DNA from: Microbacterium aurugineum
GTDB taxonomy: Bacteria; Actinomycetota; Actinomycetes; Actinomycetales; Microbacteriaceae
NCBI RefSeq assembly: GCF_023101205.1
Contig: NZ_CP078078.1
Location: forward strand, 2,551,411 to 2,615,410
DNA length: 64,000 nt
Direction of reading: 5' to 3'
A program made the translations under genes and the position numbers. The notes beneath the pieces were generated by a model, which searched no databases, was not told where the DNA came from, and saw only the letters and a list, made by a program, of their open reading frames with translations. The number at the start of each line of letters is the position of its first letter. Position 1 is the stretch's first letter. This document shows positions 17,900-26,860 of the stretch, piece by piece.

Positions 17900-18823
17900 T
17901 CAGTCCCTCGCTTTCTGGTGACGGACGTAGAACACGGCGAGCACCATCGACATGAGCAGGACCAGCACGGCCGAGGTCGACGCGAGCGAGAAGTCGTATT
18001 TGGCGAACGCCAGCTTGTAGGTGAAGGTGCTGAGCACCTCGGTGACGTCGATCGGGCCACCGCCCGTGGTCATCCAGATGAGGGCGAACTGCTGCGAGGT
18101 CCAGATCAGGTCGAGCAGCACCAGACTGACGATGATGGGCCGCAGCTGCGGGATCGTGACGTTCCAGAAGCGCTGCGCCGCGCTCGCGCCGTCGACGCGT
18201 GCCGCTTCGTGCAGATCGGCGGGAACCCCCTGCAGCCCGGCCAGGAGACTGACCATGAAGAACGGGTAGCCGGCCCAGATGTTGATGAAGATGATCGTGC
18301 CCAGCGCGAGCTGCGGCGAGGCCAGCCACTCGATGTCGGTGTTGAGCAGGAAGTTGACCACGCCGTTGGGGGCGAGGAGCATGCGCCAGAGGACGGCGAT
18401 GACGGCGACGGTGAACAGCCACGGGAGAACGTACAGAGCCCGGAAGAGCGACCGCGAGACCCGACCGAGCAGCGGACTGTTGAGCATCATCGCGAAGGCG
18501 AGCCCGAGTACGAGATGGGCGGCGACGCTCGTGACCGTGAAGAGGATGGTGTTGCCCGTCGCCTTCCAGAAGCGCGGGTCGGAGAGGATCTCGACGTAGT
18601 TCGCGACGCCGACGAACTCGGGCGACTTGTTCAGGATCACGTTGTCCTGGAACGAGTAGCCGATCACCATCACGATCGGCACGATCATCAGCACGAACAG
18701 CAGGATGACCGTCGGCGAGAGGAAGGCGTAGGACTCTGTGGTCTTGCGCAGTTGCCGTCGCCGCCGCGAGAGGGCGACTCCGGTGACGATCACCTCGGTG
18801 TCGTCGGACGTTCTCAGACTCAT
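17900..18823 (-). CDS. Carbohydrate ABC transporter permease (MalF-like)
   Basis: A 307-residue permease with six spans, starting with a cytoplasmic basic segment SRRRRQLRKTTESYAFL. The EAA motif is DLHEAARVDGASAAQRFWNVTIP at about 198-220. The ATG at 18823 has AAGGAG 11 nt upstream; an in-frame ATG at 18859 lacks one. It ends with AVFYVRHQKARD and is followed 2 nt later by the MalG-like partner. Confidence 0.9.
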   Translation of the reverse strand: MSLRTSDDTEVIVTGVALSRRRRQLRKTTESYAFLSPTVILLFVLMIVPIVMVIGYSFQDNVILNKSPEFVGVANYVEILSDPRFWKATGNTILFTVTSVAAHLVLGLAFAMMLNSPLLGRVSRSLFRALYVLPWLFTVAVIAVLWRMLLAPNGVVNFLLNTDIEWLASPQLALGTIIFINIWAGYPFFMVSLLAGLQGVPADLHEAARVDGASAAQRFWNVTIPQLRPIIVSLVLLDLIWTSQQFALIWMTTGGGPIDVTEVLSTFTYKLAFAKYDFSLASTSAVLVLLMSMVLAVFYVRHQKARD

Positions 18824-18848
18824 GGAAACGCGAGCTCCTTGGTTGGTC

Positions 18849-18880
18849 GGGTGCCGCATCGCGACCGCGATGCGGCACCC
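18849..18880 (-). terminator. Intercistronic hairpin after the sugar-binding protein gene
   Basis: A perfect 15-bp stem (gggtgccgcatcgcg and complement) with a 2-nt apex sits between the binding-protein stop and the permease start. In ABC importer operons such a hairpin commonly gives partial termination or mRNA protection, so that binding protein exceeds permease. That role here is inferred. Confidence 0.7.
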
Positions 18881-18903
18881 CGTTCAGGCGGGGAGGCGGG
18901 TGC

Positions 18904-20202
18904 TCAGAACTCCGCTTCCCAGGAGGCCTGCGCCTTCTTGAGCGCGTCGGGGATCGACTGCTGCCCGTCGAGCGCCGCCTGGAGCTGCTCGCCGAACTGA
19001 CGCATCAGGTCTTCCGCGACCGGGAGTCCCGTGAACTCGTTCGCCGGGTATCCCGCCTGGTAGATGTCGAACGCCGTCTTGAAGAGCTCATCGTCGTTGA
19101 CGAAGTCCGGGACCGAGGTCGAGTTCCCGGGGAAGGCCTTGGCCATCGTGGAGAGCTCGGAGTTGGTCTGCTCGCTCATCAGGAACGACACCAGCTTGAA
19201 GGCCGCTTCCTTGTGCTCGGAGTTCTCGGCCACGCCGATGCCCCACGAAGCGTAGGGAATGCCGCGTTCGCCGTCATAGCCGTCCTCGGCCGGAATCGCC
19301 GAGATCGAGAACTTCAGGTCGGGGTTCGTCTCACGGATCAGGTTGATGTGCGCGAGCGAGTCGATCATCATGCCCGCACGACCGTTGGTGAACTCCTCCA
19401 CCTTGTCCTGCTCCTTCATCGTGAAGGAACCCGAGGCGATGACACCGTCGTCCCACAGCCCGCCGATGTACTCGACGGCGGAGGTGACGTCGTCATTCGT
19501 GAGGTCGGGCTGCCCGTCCTTCAGCATCGAACCGCCCGAGGCCCACACCCACGACATGACGTCGTTCTGCACGCCGTTCGGCGATTCCAGCGATAGCGGC
19601 AGCACCCAGCCAGACACGTCGCCGCCGAGCGCAGCGACCTTCGACGCCGCGTCCGCGAACTCGCTGCGCGTGGACGGTGGAGCCGTCACACCCGCCTGAG
19701 CGAGCAGATCGTCGTTCGTGAACATCGGGTAGACGAAGTTCACGACCGGGATCATGTAGGTGCTGCCGTCGACCTGGATCTGGCTCGCCAGTTCGCTGTC
19801 GTCGTAGTCGTACTCGTCCATGAGTGCGCTCAGGTCGGCGATGACGCCCTGGGAGGCGAAGTCGTTCACCCACGCACCGTCGAGGCCGACGACGTCGGGC
19901 ATCGTGCCCGAGGCCGCGCCGGCGAAGAGCTGTTCCTTGGTCGATGCATACGGACCGCTGACCAGCTCGACAGTGATACCGGGGTTCTCCTCTTCGAACT
20001 GGTCGATGAGTGCCCGGAACTCGCCGTCGGGCAGCTCCGGCTCCCACCACTGCGCGAATTCGATCGTGACGTCTCCGCCCTCGCCACCGCTGTCGCCGTC
20101 CGTGCCGGGCGCGCAACCCGCCAGGGCCAGAAGGGCAACCGCCGCAGTTCCGGCGCCGACGATCTTTCGGGTTCGTCGCTGCCCGCGTCCCACTGTGCTC
20201 AT
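18904..20202 (-). CDS. Sugar ABC transporter substrate-binding lipoprotein
   Basis: A 432-residue family 1 extracellular solute-binding protein. Signal peptide with basic start (RGQRRTRK), hydrophobic core and lipobox LALAGC, so Cys30 or thereabouts is lipidated and the protein is membrane-anchored outside the cell. Mature domain begins after a Gly/Asp linker with VTIEFAQWWEPEL. Hallmarks include VNFVYPMFTNDDLLAQAG and NGRAGMMIDSLAHI. A GAGGAGAAG ribosome site precedes the ATG. First gene of the leftward sugar operon; its promoter must lie in 20203-20432 beside the divergent regulator. Confidence 0.9.
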   Translation of the reverse strand: MSTVGRGQRRTRKIVGAGTAAVALLALAGCAPGTDGDSGGEGGDVTIEFAQWWEPELPDGEFRALIDQFEEENPGITVELVSGPYASTKEQLFAGAASGTMPDVVGLDGAWVNDFASQGVIADLSALMDEYDYDDSELASQIQVDGSTYMIPVVNFVYPMFTNDDLLAQAGVTAPPSTRSEFADAASKVAALGGDVSGWVLPLSLESPNGVQNDVMSWVWASGGSMLKDGQPDLTNDDVTSAVEYIGGLWDDGVIASGSFTMKEQDKVEEFTNGRAGMMIDSLAHINLIRETNPDLKFSISAIPAEDGYDGERGIPYASWGIGVAENSEHKEAAFKLVSFLMSEQTNSELSTMAKAFPGNSTSVPDFVNDDELFKTAFDIYQAGYPANEFTGLPVAEDLMRQFGEQLQAALDGQQSIPDALKKAQASWEAEF

Positions 20203-20253
20203 CGCTTCTCCTCGTTGAGATCGTGCCGCATCACGCGCTTCAATGCTTGTTCA

Positions 20254-20278
20254 TGCGGTTTTGAGCCATGTTATGCCG
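20254..20278. promoter_or_regulatory. Candidate DeoR operator, copy 1
   Basis: TGCGGTTTTGAGCCATG followed by TTATGCCG. It matches copy 2 (20375-20399) at 18 of 25 positions in the same orientation, and lies 52 nt upstream of the binding-protein start. The GTTTTG core resembles half-sites bound by DeoR/GlpR-type repressors. Confidence 0.45.
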
Positions 20279-20374
20279 TGATCTGCCGAAACGTCAAGCG
20301 TCAGATTTCCCGCGATCACGACGAATATCGCGCGAATCGTTGAGTCGATGCCGATATCTCGCAGGAAGTCGATG

Positions 20375-20399
20375 TGCAGTTTTGTGCATGAGTATGCCG
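20375..20399. promoter_or_regulatory. Candidate DeoR operator, copy 2
   Basis: TGCAGTTTTGTGCATGAG followed by TATGCCG, including the small palindrome TGCA-N6-TGCA. It sits 33 nt upstream of the regulator start, about 120 bp from copy 1, a spacing compatible with looping between two dimers. Confidence 0.45.
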
Positions 20400-20432
20400 C
20401 GTTCTTCGGGTTCCTGTGCTAAATATGTCTGC

Positions 20433-21239
20433 ATGGACGCATCAGCAACCGGACAGCGACGCCGACTGCCCGCCGGACGGAAGGCGGATCTCGCGACGTA
20501 CGTCGAGCAGACCGGCCAGGTGACGGTGAGCGATCTGGCCGAGCACTTCGCGGTCTCGATCGACACGATCCGCCGTGACCTCGATCAACTGGATCGTGAA
20601 GGCGTACTGATCCGCACCCACGGCGGGGCGGTCAGCGCAGCGAACGGGCAGCTCAAGGATCGGGCCCTGGATGTGCGACTGCGCATGCAGACCGAGGAGA
20701 AGGAGCGCATCGCCCGGGTCGCCGCGGGCCTCGTCGAGGACGGCTCTGTCGTGATGCTGAATGCGGGCACCACGACGCTCGCCGTGGCACGAGCCCTGCG
20801 CAACCACCACGACCTGACGATCGCGACGAACAATCTGCGCATCCCCGGCGAGCTCTCCCCCTCGGCGTTCCGCGATCTCTACGTCTTCGGCGGAGCTGTG
20901 CGCTCGATCACCCAGGCCACGACCGGACCGGTGACCTTCACGATGACACCGGGCGGTCCCGAGGTCGACATCCGCTGCGATCTCGCTCTCATCGCGGTCG
21001 GTGCCGTCGACGAGGCGGGGTACTCGACCTCGAACCTCGGGGATGCCGCGATGATGTCGGAGATGATCCAGCGTGCCGAGCGCACCGCGATCCTCGCGGA
21101 CTCCACCAAGCTCGGACGCCGGTTCTTCGCCCAGATCGCCCTGCTCGAGCGCGCGGACTACCTGATCACGGACGCTCCCCCGCCCCCGCGCATCGCCACT
21201 GCGCTCGCGCAGGCGGACGTGCAGGTCCTGACCCCCTGA
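20433..21239 (+). CDS. DeoR/GlpR family transcriptional regulator
   Basis: A 268-residue regulator. The N-terminal helix-turn-helix includes GQVTVSDLAEHFAVSIDTIRRDLDQLDREGVLIRTHGGAVSA (about 30-72), the DeoR signature. The C-terminal effector domain of the ISOCOT/DeoRC fold has LNAGTTTLAVARAL, DLTIATNNL and LADSTKLGRRFFAQI, which bind a phosphosugar. The ATG at 20433 begins MDASATGQRR. No Shine-Dalgarno is evident and TAAATAT lies 7 nt upstream, so the mRNA may be leaderless. Divergent from the sugar operon and therefore its likely repressor. Confidence 0.88.
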   Translation: MDASATGQRRRLPAGRKADLATYVEQTGQVTVSDLAEHFAVSIDTIRRDLDQLDREGVLIRTHGGAVSAANGQLKDRALDVRLRMQTEEKERIARVAAGLVEDGSVVMLNAGTTTLAVARALRNHHDLTIATNNLRIPGELSPSAFRDLYVFGGAVRSITQATTGPVTFTMTPGGPEVDIRCDLALIAVGAVDEAGYSTSNLGDAAMMSEMIQRAERTAILADSTKLGRRFFAQIALLERADYLITDAPPPPRIATALAQADVQVLTP

Positions 21240-21308
21240 CATCGGCCTCCGCACATCGATCAGGAATCGAGAAGCGGGCCCCTGCGGAGCCTCCGTAGCG
21301 TCTCCTGC

Positions 21309-21932
21309 ATGAACACCACGATCGATTCCCTCACCCTCGACGTCCCGGACGTGGACGCCGCCCGCTCGTTCTACACGCAGGCCTTCGACCTCGGCGACCG
21401 CCTGCGCTTCCGCACCGCGGATGCCGAGACCTCCGGCTTCCGCGGGTACACGCTGTCACTCGTCGTCTCGCAGCCGGCGAACGTCCACGCCCTCGTGGAC
21501 GCGGCCGTCACCGCCGGCGCCCGCGTGATCAGCCCCGTCTCGAAGTCCCTCTGGGGTGTCGGAGGCACGATCCAGGCACCGGACGGCGCGATCTGGAAGG
21601 TCGCGACATCGGCGAAGAAGGACACTGCGCCCCCGAGCCGCACGATCGACGAGATGATCCTCCTGCTCGGCGCGAAGGATGTGGTCGCGTCGAAGAGCTT
21701 CTATGCGGATCGCGGCGTCGCGGTCGCGAAGAGCTTCGGACGCAGCTACGTGCAGTTCGACACGGGCGCGAGCCCGATCGGTCTCGGCCTGTACCGGTAT
21801 GCCTCGCTCGCCAAGGATGCGGGTGTTCCGGCGGCCGGGTCAGGCTCGCATCGGCTCACGGTCCACGGCACGCTGGGCACGGCCGTCGACCCCGACGGGT
21901 TCGTGTGGGCTCCGGTCACGGTGACCGCCTGA
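21309..21932 (+). CDS. VOC family (glyoxalase/bleomycin-resistance fold) protein
   Basis: A 207-residue protein with two vicinal-oxygen-chelate half modules. The first begins SLTLDVPDVDAARSFYTQAF and ends TIQAPDGAIWKVA. The second begins DEMILLLGAKDVVASKSFYADRG and ends TAVDPDGFVWAPV. The metal-ligand His/Glu pattern of true glyoxalase I is not obvious in the first half, so enzymatic activity and substrate are open. It has its own start 69 nt after the DeoR gene and may be cotranscribed with it. Confidence 0.8.
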   Translation: MNTTIDSLTLDVPDVDAARSFYTQAFDLGDRLRFRTADAETSGFRGYTLSLVVSQPANVHALVDAAVTAGARVISPVSKSLWGVGGTIQAPDGAIWKVATSAKKDTAPPSRTIDEMILLLGAKDVVASKSFYADRGVAVAKSFGRSYVQFDTGASPIGLGLYRYASLAKDAGVPAAGSGSHRLTVHGTLGTAVDPDGFVWAPVTVTA

Positions 21933-21947
21933 GTTCCGACGACGCGA

Positions 21948-21981
21948 CGAAGGCCGCCGGGAGCACTCCCGACGGCCTTCG
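21948..21981. terminator. Bidirectional hairpin terminator
   Basis: Arms cgaaggccgccggga and tcccgacggccttcg (one mismatch) with a 4-nt loop lie between the VOC-gene stop and the stop of the convergent nuclease gene. Confidence 0.75.
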
Positions 21982-22003
21982 TGCGTGTCATCCGACTAAC
22001 GGA

Positions 22004-25000
22004 TCAGAACCACCTGGTGAGGAGTTCCCAGAGCCAGTCGAGGATCGCGCCGATGATGCCGCCGGCGCGGTTGACCTTGACGGTGGCGGTCGCCTCGTCG
22101 CCATCGGCCTGTGCCGCCGCGACGGTGTACTTGCCCGAGGGAGCGCTCTTCGGCACCGTCACCTGCGTGCTGAAGGTGCCGTCCGCGGACACCTGGACCG
22201 TGCCGACCTCGACCGGCTTGCCCTTCTTCGGGCGCAGCTCGATCGTCACCGTCTCACCGGGCTCGTACCCCTGGCCGGTGACCTTGAGGTTCTTGCCCGC
22301 CGACACCTTGGACGAGCCCAGGGCGATCGTGCCCGCGAACTCCTCCTCGCCGGCGATCGTGAACGGCACCTGCACGGTGGTCCCCGTCCCGGCGACCGCG
22401 ACGGAGAGGACCTGTTCGCCGAAGACACCCGACGGAACCGTGAAGGTCAGAGCGGCACGACCGCCCTCATCCGTGGTGTCGACGATCGTCGGATCCACCG
22501 CACCCGTCGCCAGGACGGTGTCTCCCAGCGAGAGCGACACCTCTCCCGGAGCCGGCTCGCCCGCGCTGAACGCCAGCGACGAGAGCGACACCGTGACCTG
22601 GTCACCGGCGCTGTACCCGTCGGCGTCCGCCGGGCTGACCGACACACCGACCGCGCGCTGGGCGTAATCGGGGCTGGCGGTCTTGTTCGCGTCGAACCAG
22701 TCGACCATCGACTGCAGGTCGATCTTGCCGGTGTCGCGCTTGCCCGTGCCCTCCTTGAAGGTGGAGAAGTTGTCTCCTCCCGCAGCGAGGAACGAGTTGG
22801 CCGCGACCGTGTAGTCCGCCGCAGGATCCACCGGCGTGCCGTCGAGCGTCATCGAGGTGATCCGCGAACCCTGTGCCGCTGCGGGGTCGTACGTGTAGAC
22901 CAGCCCCTTCGAGACCCCGAGCTTCAGGAACGGACGTGCCGAACCCGCCGGCTGCCACTGCTCCTCGAGCACGCTCTTCAGCTGCGCACCCGTGAGCGTG
23001 AGCGTCACGAGCGTGTTGGCGAACGGCTGGACCGTCGCCGCTTCTCGGTAGGTGACGTTGCCGTCGGGATCGGATGCTCCGGAGGACGCGTACATGAGGT
23101 TCGCGCGGATGCCGCCCGGGTTCATGAGAGCCAGGTCGGCGCCGGTGGACGACTGCTGCACGTCGGCGACGAAGTTGCCGATGGTGGACTCTCCACCGCG
23201 GTTCTCCGAGCCGTTGGTCTGACGCGCGCGGTTGAAGTCCGCCGTGATGTCGCCGACCTTGATCGCTCCGAGGACATCGGCCTCGGCCTTCGCCTTGTCG
23301 ACGATCGTCTGCACCTCCGGCACTGCCGGATAGAGCGGCTTGCCGGCCTCGGTGAGGGGCTTGATCTCGTTGGTGATCGAGATCAGGTCCTTCGTGGTGG
23401 CGTCGACCTGGATGTTCATCAGACCCAGGTTCTCGCCGTACTGCCCCGCGGAGACGACCGGGCGGCCGTCGATCACGTGGTTGTAGGCGAGGTGGGTGTG
23501 GGCCGACACGATGGCGTCGACGTCTTCATCGACCCCGTACACGATCTCGCCGAGCGGCGAATCCGGGGTGATACTCGACAGCTCGACGCTGGAAGCGCCC
23601 TCATGCACGAGCAGGATGATGACATCCGCCTCACCGTTGGACTCGTCGCCGTCGCGCAGGTCGTCGGCCACCGCGTTCACGGAATCGGCGATGCTCCGGA
23701 CTTCGAGGTCCGCGATGCCCTCCGGCGAGACGAGCGAGTCGAGGTCCTCGGTGACGGCTCCGATGAAGCCGACCTTCACACCGTCGAGCTCCTTGACCCA
23801 GGCGGGGGCGAGCGCCGGCTCACCGGTCTCGGTGACGAACACGTTCGAGGCGATGTACTCCCAGTCGGCGCGGTCCTGCACCCGATCGCGCAGGTCCTCC
23901 CAGCCCTGGTCGAACTCGTGGTTGCCCGCTGCGCTGACGTCGAGACCGGCCGCGTTGAGGGCGTCGATCGTCGGGTTGTCGTCGTTGATGAACGAGGTGA
24001 ACGTCGAGGCGCCGATCAGGTCGCCGGCGCCGGCGAAGATCGTGTTCGGGTTCGCCTCACGGAACTGCTTCACAGCCCCTGCCAGCACCGCGGCTCCCGC
24101 GGCGGCGCCGTCGGCTTCGATCCTTCCGTGGAAGTCGTTGACCGTGACGACGTCGATGCTCACCGGCGGGATCTCCGCGGAGACGCCGACGATGATGGGG
24201 TCGTGGTCGCTGGAGCGGTACGGGGTGCCCTCCTCGGTGGCGCCGAACGCGTAGCCGCGGTCGCTCCACTCCGGAGAGTTGATGCCCCAGACTCCGGCTC
24301 CCGTGATCGACGAGGCCAGCGACGGCGACGCGATCACGTGGTCGAGGGAACCGAGCTCACCGTCGAACGTGTAGGTGTACTGTCCCGATGCCGTGTCGGC
24401 GACCAGGTCGCTCCACCCCTTCGAGGTGAACACGTCGATCGGGTCCTCCTCGCTGTAGGCGTTGAAGTCGCCGATCAGCAGCATGTCGCCGCTGCCCGTC
24501 GTCTCCTCCAGGTCTTCCGTGAAGGCGAGGATCGCGTTCGCCTGCGCGACGCGGTCGGCGTTGAAGAAGCCCTGCCCGTCGGCCGGCTCGGCGCCCGCGC
24601 CCTGGGGCGGCGACTTCGACTTCAGGTGGTTGGCCACGACCGTGACCACACGGCCGTCGATGTCGAACGCCTGGGCGATGGGCTCGCGGGCGTTGCCCCA
24701 CACGCTCTCATCCGTGACGGTGGCACTGTCGCCCACCGTCGTGACGGCATCCTTCTTGTAGATGATGGCGTTCGTGATGTAGTCGGTGGTGGCCGCGTCG
24801 TTCAGCGCGTCGGGCGTGGGCACGTAGTCCCATACCTCGGCGCCCGCGTCGTCGTTGAGGCCGGCGACCAGATCCTTGAGCGCCGAGTCGATCGGCTTGC
24901 CCAGCTTCACGGAGTTCTCGATCTCCATGAGGGAGACGATCTCGGCGTCCAGGCCGTTGATCGCCGCGACGATCTTCGACTTCTGGATCGCGAACTGCGC

Positions 25001-26593
25001 GGCGTTCGCCGCACCCCGGGCGTTCGAGTTCTCGCTCTTCAGCGTCGTGAAGTAGTTGTAGACGTTGAACGAGGCCACCTGGACGTCACCGCCGACCTCC
25101 GGAGCCGACGCGGTCCGCGGGTTCGTCGCCTCGAATCCGACCTTGAGGTCGGCCGACGAGGAATCGTCGATCGGCACGACCGGCTGCAGACGCCAGTCGT
25201 CGAACCCCCACTGCAGCACGTAGCCGTTGTCGCTGAAGTCCACGACGTCGCCGTTGCGGACGACGGTGTCCTTCGTGAAGTACGGCTGCTCGCCGGGGTG
25301 GCCGCTGTTCGTGACCTGGATCGACCAGCCGTCATCCAGGAGGATGCGGTTAGCGCGGTTGGCCGCGGCGATCGCGGTGGCCTCGTCGCCGGGGCGCGTG
25401 GTCTCCGTGCTCTTCACCGCGAGGTCTTCACCGGCGTTCAGCCAGAGCGTTCCGTAGTTGTACAGCTGGTGGCTGGAGGCCAGGCGGTAGCTTCCCTCCG
25501 GTGCCACGTACATGTTCTCGTACTGCTCCCGATCGGCACCGCGCACCGAGTCCGGCAGCGGTGTGACGGCGGGGACGCCGACTCCCGCGGTCAGCACCGC
25601 GACGTCACCGGCCGCGGCCGGGGTGATCTGGGTCTGCCCGAAGTACTCGCTCACCGCACCGGTCACCGAGACGAGGTCGCCGATCTCGAGTGTCGGGGAC
25701 AGCGCGTTCAGGAAGACGAACACCCCGTCCGAGGCGCCCGGCGTGGCATCCGTCGCCCCGCCGGAGCCCTGGGTCTGGATGACGATGCCCTTGTAGCCGC
25801 CCGTGCGGTAGTCCGCCGTGACGACGCCCTCGACCTCGACCGTCTGGCCGTTCAGCGGGGAGACATCGGTCGTGCCCTGGACCTCGGCGATCGTCGCCGC
25901 GATCGGATCCTCACCCGGGTCCGTTCCGGGGTCGGTGCCGCCGGAGCCCTGCGGGGTGATCGTCGCAGAGAGCGTGAAGTCCGCGCTGTTGTCGTCGGTG
26001 TCGACAGCGTCCGTGCGGTTCAACGACTTGACGTCGGTGTTCCCCGACGGCGCCGTGGCCGCCTTCGTCTCGAAGGTGTTCGACGAGCCGTAGCCGAGCA
26101 GGTCGACCACACCGTCCACACCCACCGTCGAACCCGGCGTGAGAGTGACGGCGGCGGTGCCCTCGACGAGGGCGAGTGTGCCGTTGGTGCCGCTCGGAGT
26201 GAGGGTGGTGACGGCATCCGGCGTGGGGAGCTCGGCACCGTTCGCGCCGTTGCTGTTGCCCTGCACCAGGTAGTAGCCGCCGGCGGGGATCTCCCCGGTG
26301 AGCGCGGCCACACCGTTGAAGGCGCCTGTGCCGCTGGCGGACCGGTACTGCAGCGACATGCCATCGAGGGTGATCGCGGCGGACGTCGGGTTGTAGAGCT
26401 CGACGAACTTGTTCTTGAAGGCCGCCCCCGCGCTGCCGCCGGAGAGATACGCCTCGTTGATCACCACCCCCGTGCCCGTGGTGTCGGCTGCGGCGGGAAC
26501 GGCGGCCAGCGAGCCGAAGCTCAGCGCGGCGACGCAGGTCACGGCGAGAGCGCCGATGCGCCCCCGACTTCTACGGTGCGAGACCGGAACCAT
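22004..26593 (-). CDS. Secreted ExeM/NucH-type endonuclease fused to 5'-nucleotidase
   Basis: A 1529-residue extracellular enzyme. The ATG at 26593 follows GAGAGGAAC and starts a signal peptide (to about residue 36, AAVPAAADT). Order: lamin-tail domain (INEAYLSGG, about 40-130), OB-type domain (VEGVVTADYRTGGYKGIVIQ, about 240-330), endonuclease/exonuclease/phosphatase domain (about 503-801; ASFNVYNYF, LMEIENS, LIGDFNAYS, SSDHDPIIV), 5'-nucleotidase metallophosphatase (about 814-1090; VNDFHGRIEADG, GAGDLIGAS, GNHEFDQG) and its C-terminal nucleotide-binding domain to about 1300. Two Ig-like modules and a hydrophobic tail (ILDWLWELLTRWF) follow. Together these would degrade extracellular DNA to nucleosides plus phosphate. 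No LPxTG anchor. Confidence 0.9.
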   Translation of the reverse strand: MVPVSHRRSRGRIGALAVTCVAALSFGSLAAVPAAADTTGTGVVINEAYLSGGSAGAAFKNKFVELYNPTSAAITLDGMSLQYRSASGTGAFNGVAALTGEIPAGGYYLVQGNSNGANGAELPTPDAVTTLTPSGTNGTLALVEGTAAVTLTPGSTVGVDGVVDLLGYGSSNTFETKAATAPSGNTDVKSLNRTDAVDTDDNSADFTLSATITPQGSGGTDPGTDPGEDPIAATIAEVQGTTDVSPLNGQTVEVEGVVTADYRTGGYKGIVIQTQGSGGATDATPGASDGVFVFLNALSPTLEIGDLVSVTGAVSEYFGQTQITPAAAGDVAVLTAGVGVPAVTPLPDSVRGADREQYENMYVAPEGSYRLASSHQLYNYGTLWLNAGEDLAVKSTETTRPGDEATAIAAANRANRILLDDGWSIQVTNSGHPGEQPYFTKDTVVRNGDVVDFSDNGYVLQWGFDDWRLQPVVPIDDSSSADLKVGFEATNPRTASAPEVGGDVQVASFNVYNYFTTLKSENSNARGAANAAQFAIQKSKIVAAINGLDAEIVSLMEIENSVKLGKPIDSALKDLVAGLNDDAGAEVWDYVPTPDALNDAATTDYITNAIIYKKDAVTTVGDSATVTDESVWGNAREPIAQAFDIDGRVVTVVANHLKSKSPPQGAGAEPADGQGFFNADRVAQANAILAFTEDLEETTGSGDMLLIGDFNAYSEEDPIDVFTSKGWSDLVADTASGQYTYTFDGELGSLDHVIASPSLASSITGAGVWGINSPEWSDRGYAFGATEEGTPYRSSDHDPIIVGVSAEIPPVSIDVVTVNDFHGRIEADGAAAGAAVLAGAVKQFREANPNTIFAGAGDLIGASTFTSFINDDNPTIDALNAAGLDVSAAGNHEFDQGWEDLRDRVQDRADWEYIASNVFVTETGEPALAPAWVKELDGVKVGFIGAVTEDLDSLVSPEGIADLEVRSIADSVNAVADDLRDGDESNGEADVIILLVHEGASSVELSSITPDSPLGEIVYGVDEDVDAIVSAHTHLAYNHVIDGRPVVSAGQYGENLGLMNIQVDATTKDLISITNEIKPLTEAGKPLYPAVPEVQTIVDKAKAEADVLGAIKVGDITADFNRARQTNGSENRGGESTIGNFVADVQQSSTGADLALMNPGGIRANLMYASSGASDPDGNVTYREAATVQPFANTLVTLTLTGAQLKSVLEEQWQPAGSARPFLKLGVSKGLVYTYDPAAAQGSRITSMTLDGTPVDPAADYTVAANSFLAAGGDNFSTFKEGTGKRDTGKIDLQSMVDWFDANKTASPDYAQRAVGVSVSPADADGYSAGDQVTVSLSSLAFSAGEPAPGEVSLSLGDTVLATGAVDPTIVDTTDEGGRAALTFTVPSGVFGEQVLSVAVAGTGTTVQVPFTIAGEEEFAGTIALGSSKVSAGKNLKVTGQGYEPGETVTIELRPKKGKPVEVGTVQVSADGTFSTQVTVPKSAPSGKYTVAAAQADGDEATATVKVNRAGGIIGAILDWLWELLTRWF

Positions 26594-26860
26594 GCGGTTC
26601 CTCTCGTCTGGGGCGGACATCATCGGTGCTGTCTCCTCGGTCGGGTTCGACACTACTCAGGACTGTCACGGCACACAGGGGAAACTCCCAGCGCGCTCAC
26701 ATGGTGCGAGCATACGGAGCGGTCAGGACATCCTCAACGGAGTTTCCCGATTCGTCACCGAGCGCTCACCGGATGGCCCGAGGGACCCCTGACGAAGGTC
26801 GCTATCGCCGCACGGGAGCACACAATTGCGCACCGTCGAGCGCGCGGATGCGCGCGATGA

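Noticed and set aside
20330..20357. GCCGATAT near 20349 as another sigma-28 promoter
   Set aside because: No CTAA/TAAC box at the 14-nt spacing seen for the flagellar promoters, and the location is in a sugar-regulator gap.
21905..26860. A 1651-codon open frame on the plus strand opposite the secreted nuclease
   Set aside because: It is Arg/Gly/Asp/His/Val-rich without domains and mirrors the GC-rich codon positions of the real minus-strand gene, which has a signal peptide, a ribosome site and catalytic motifs.
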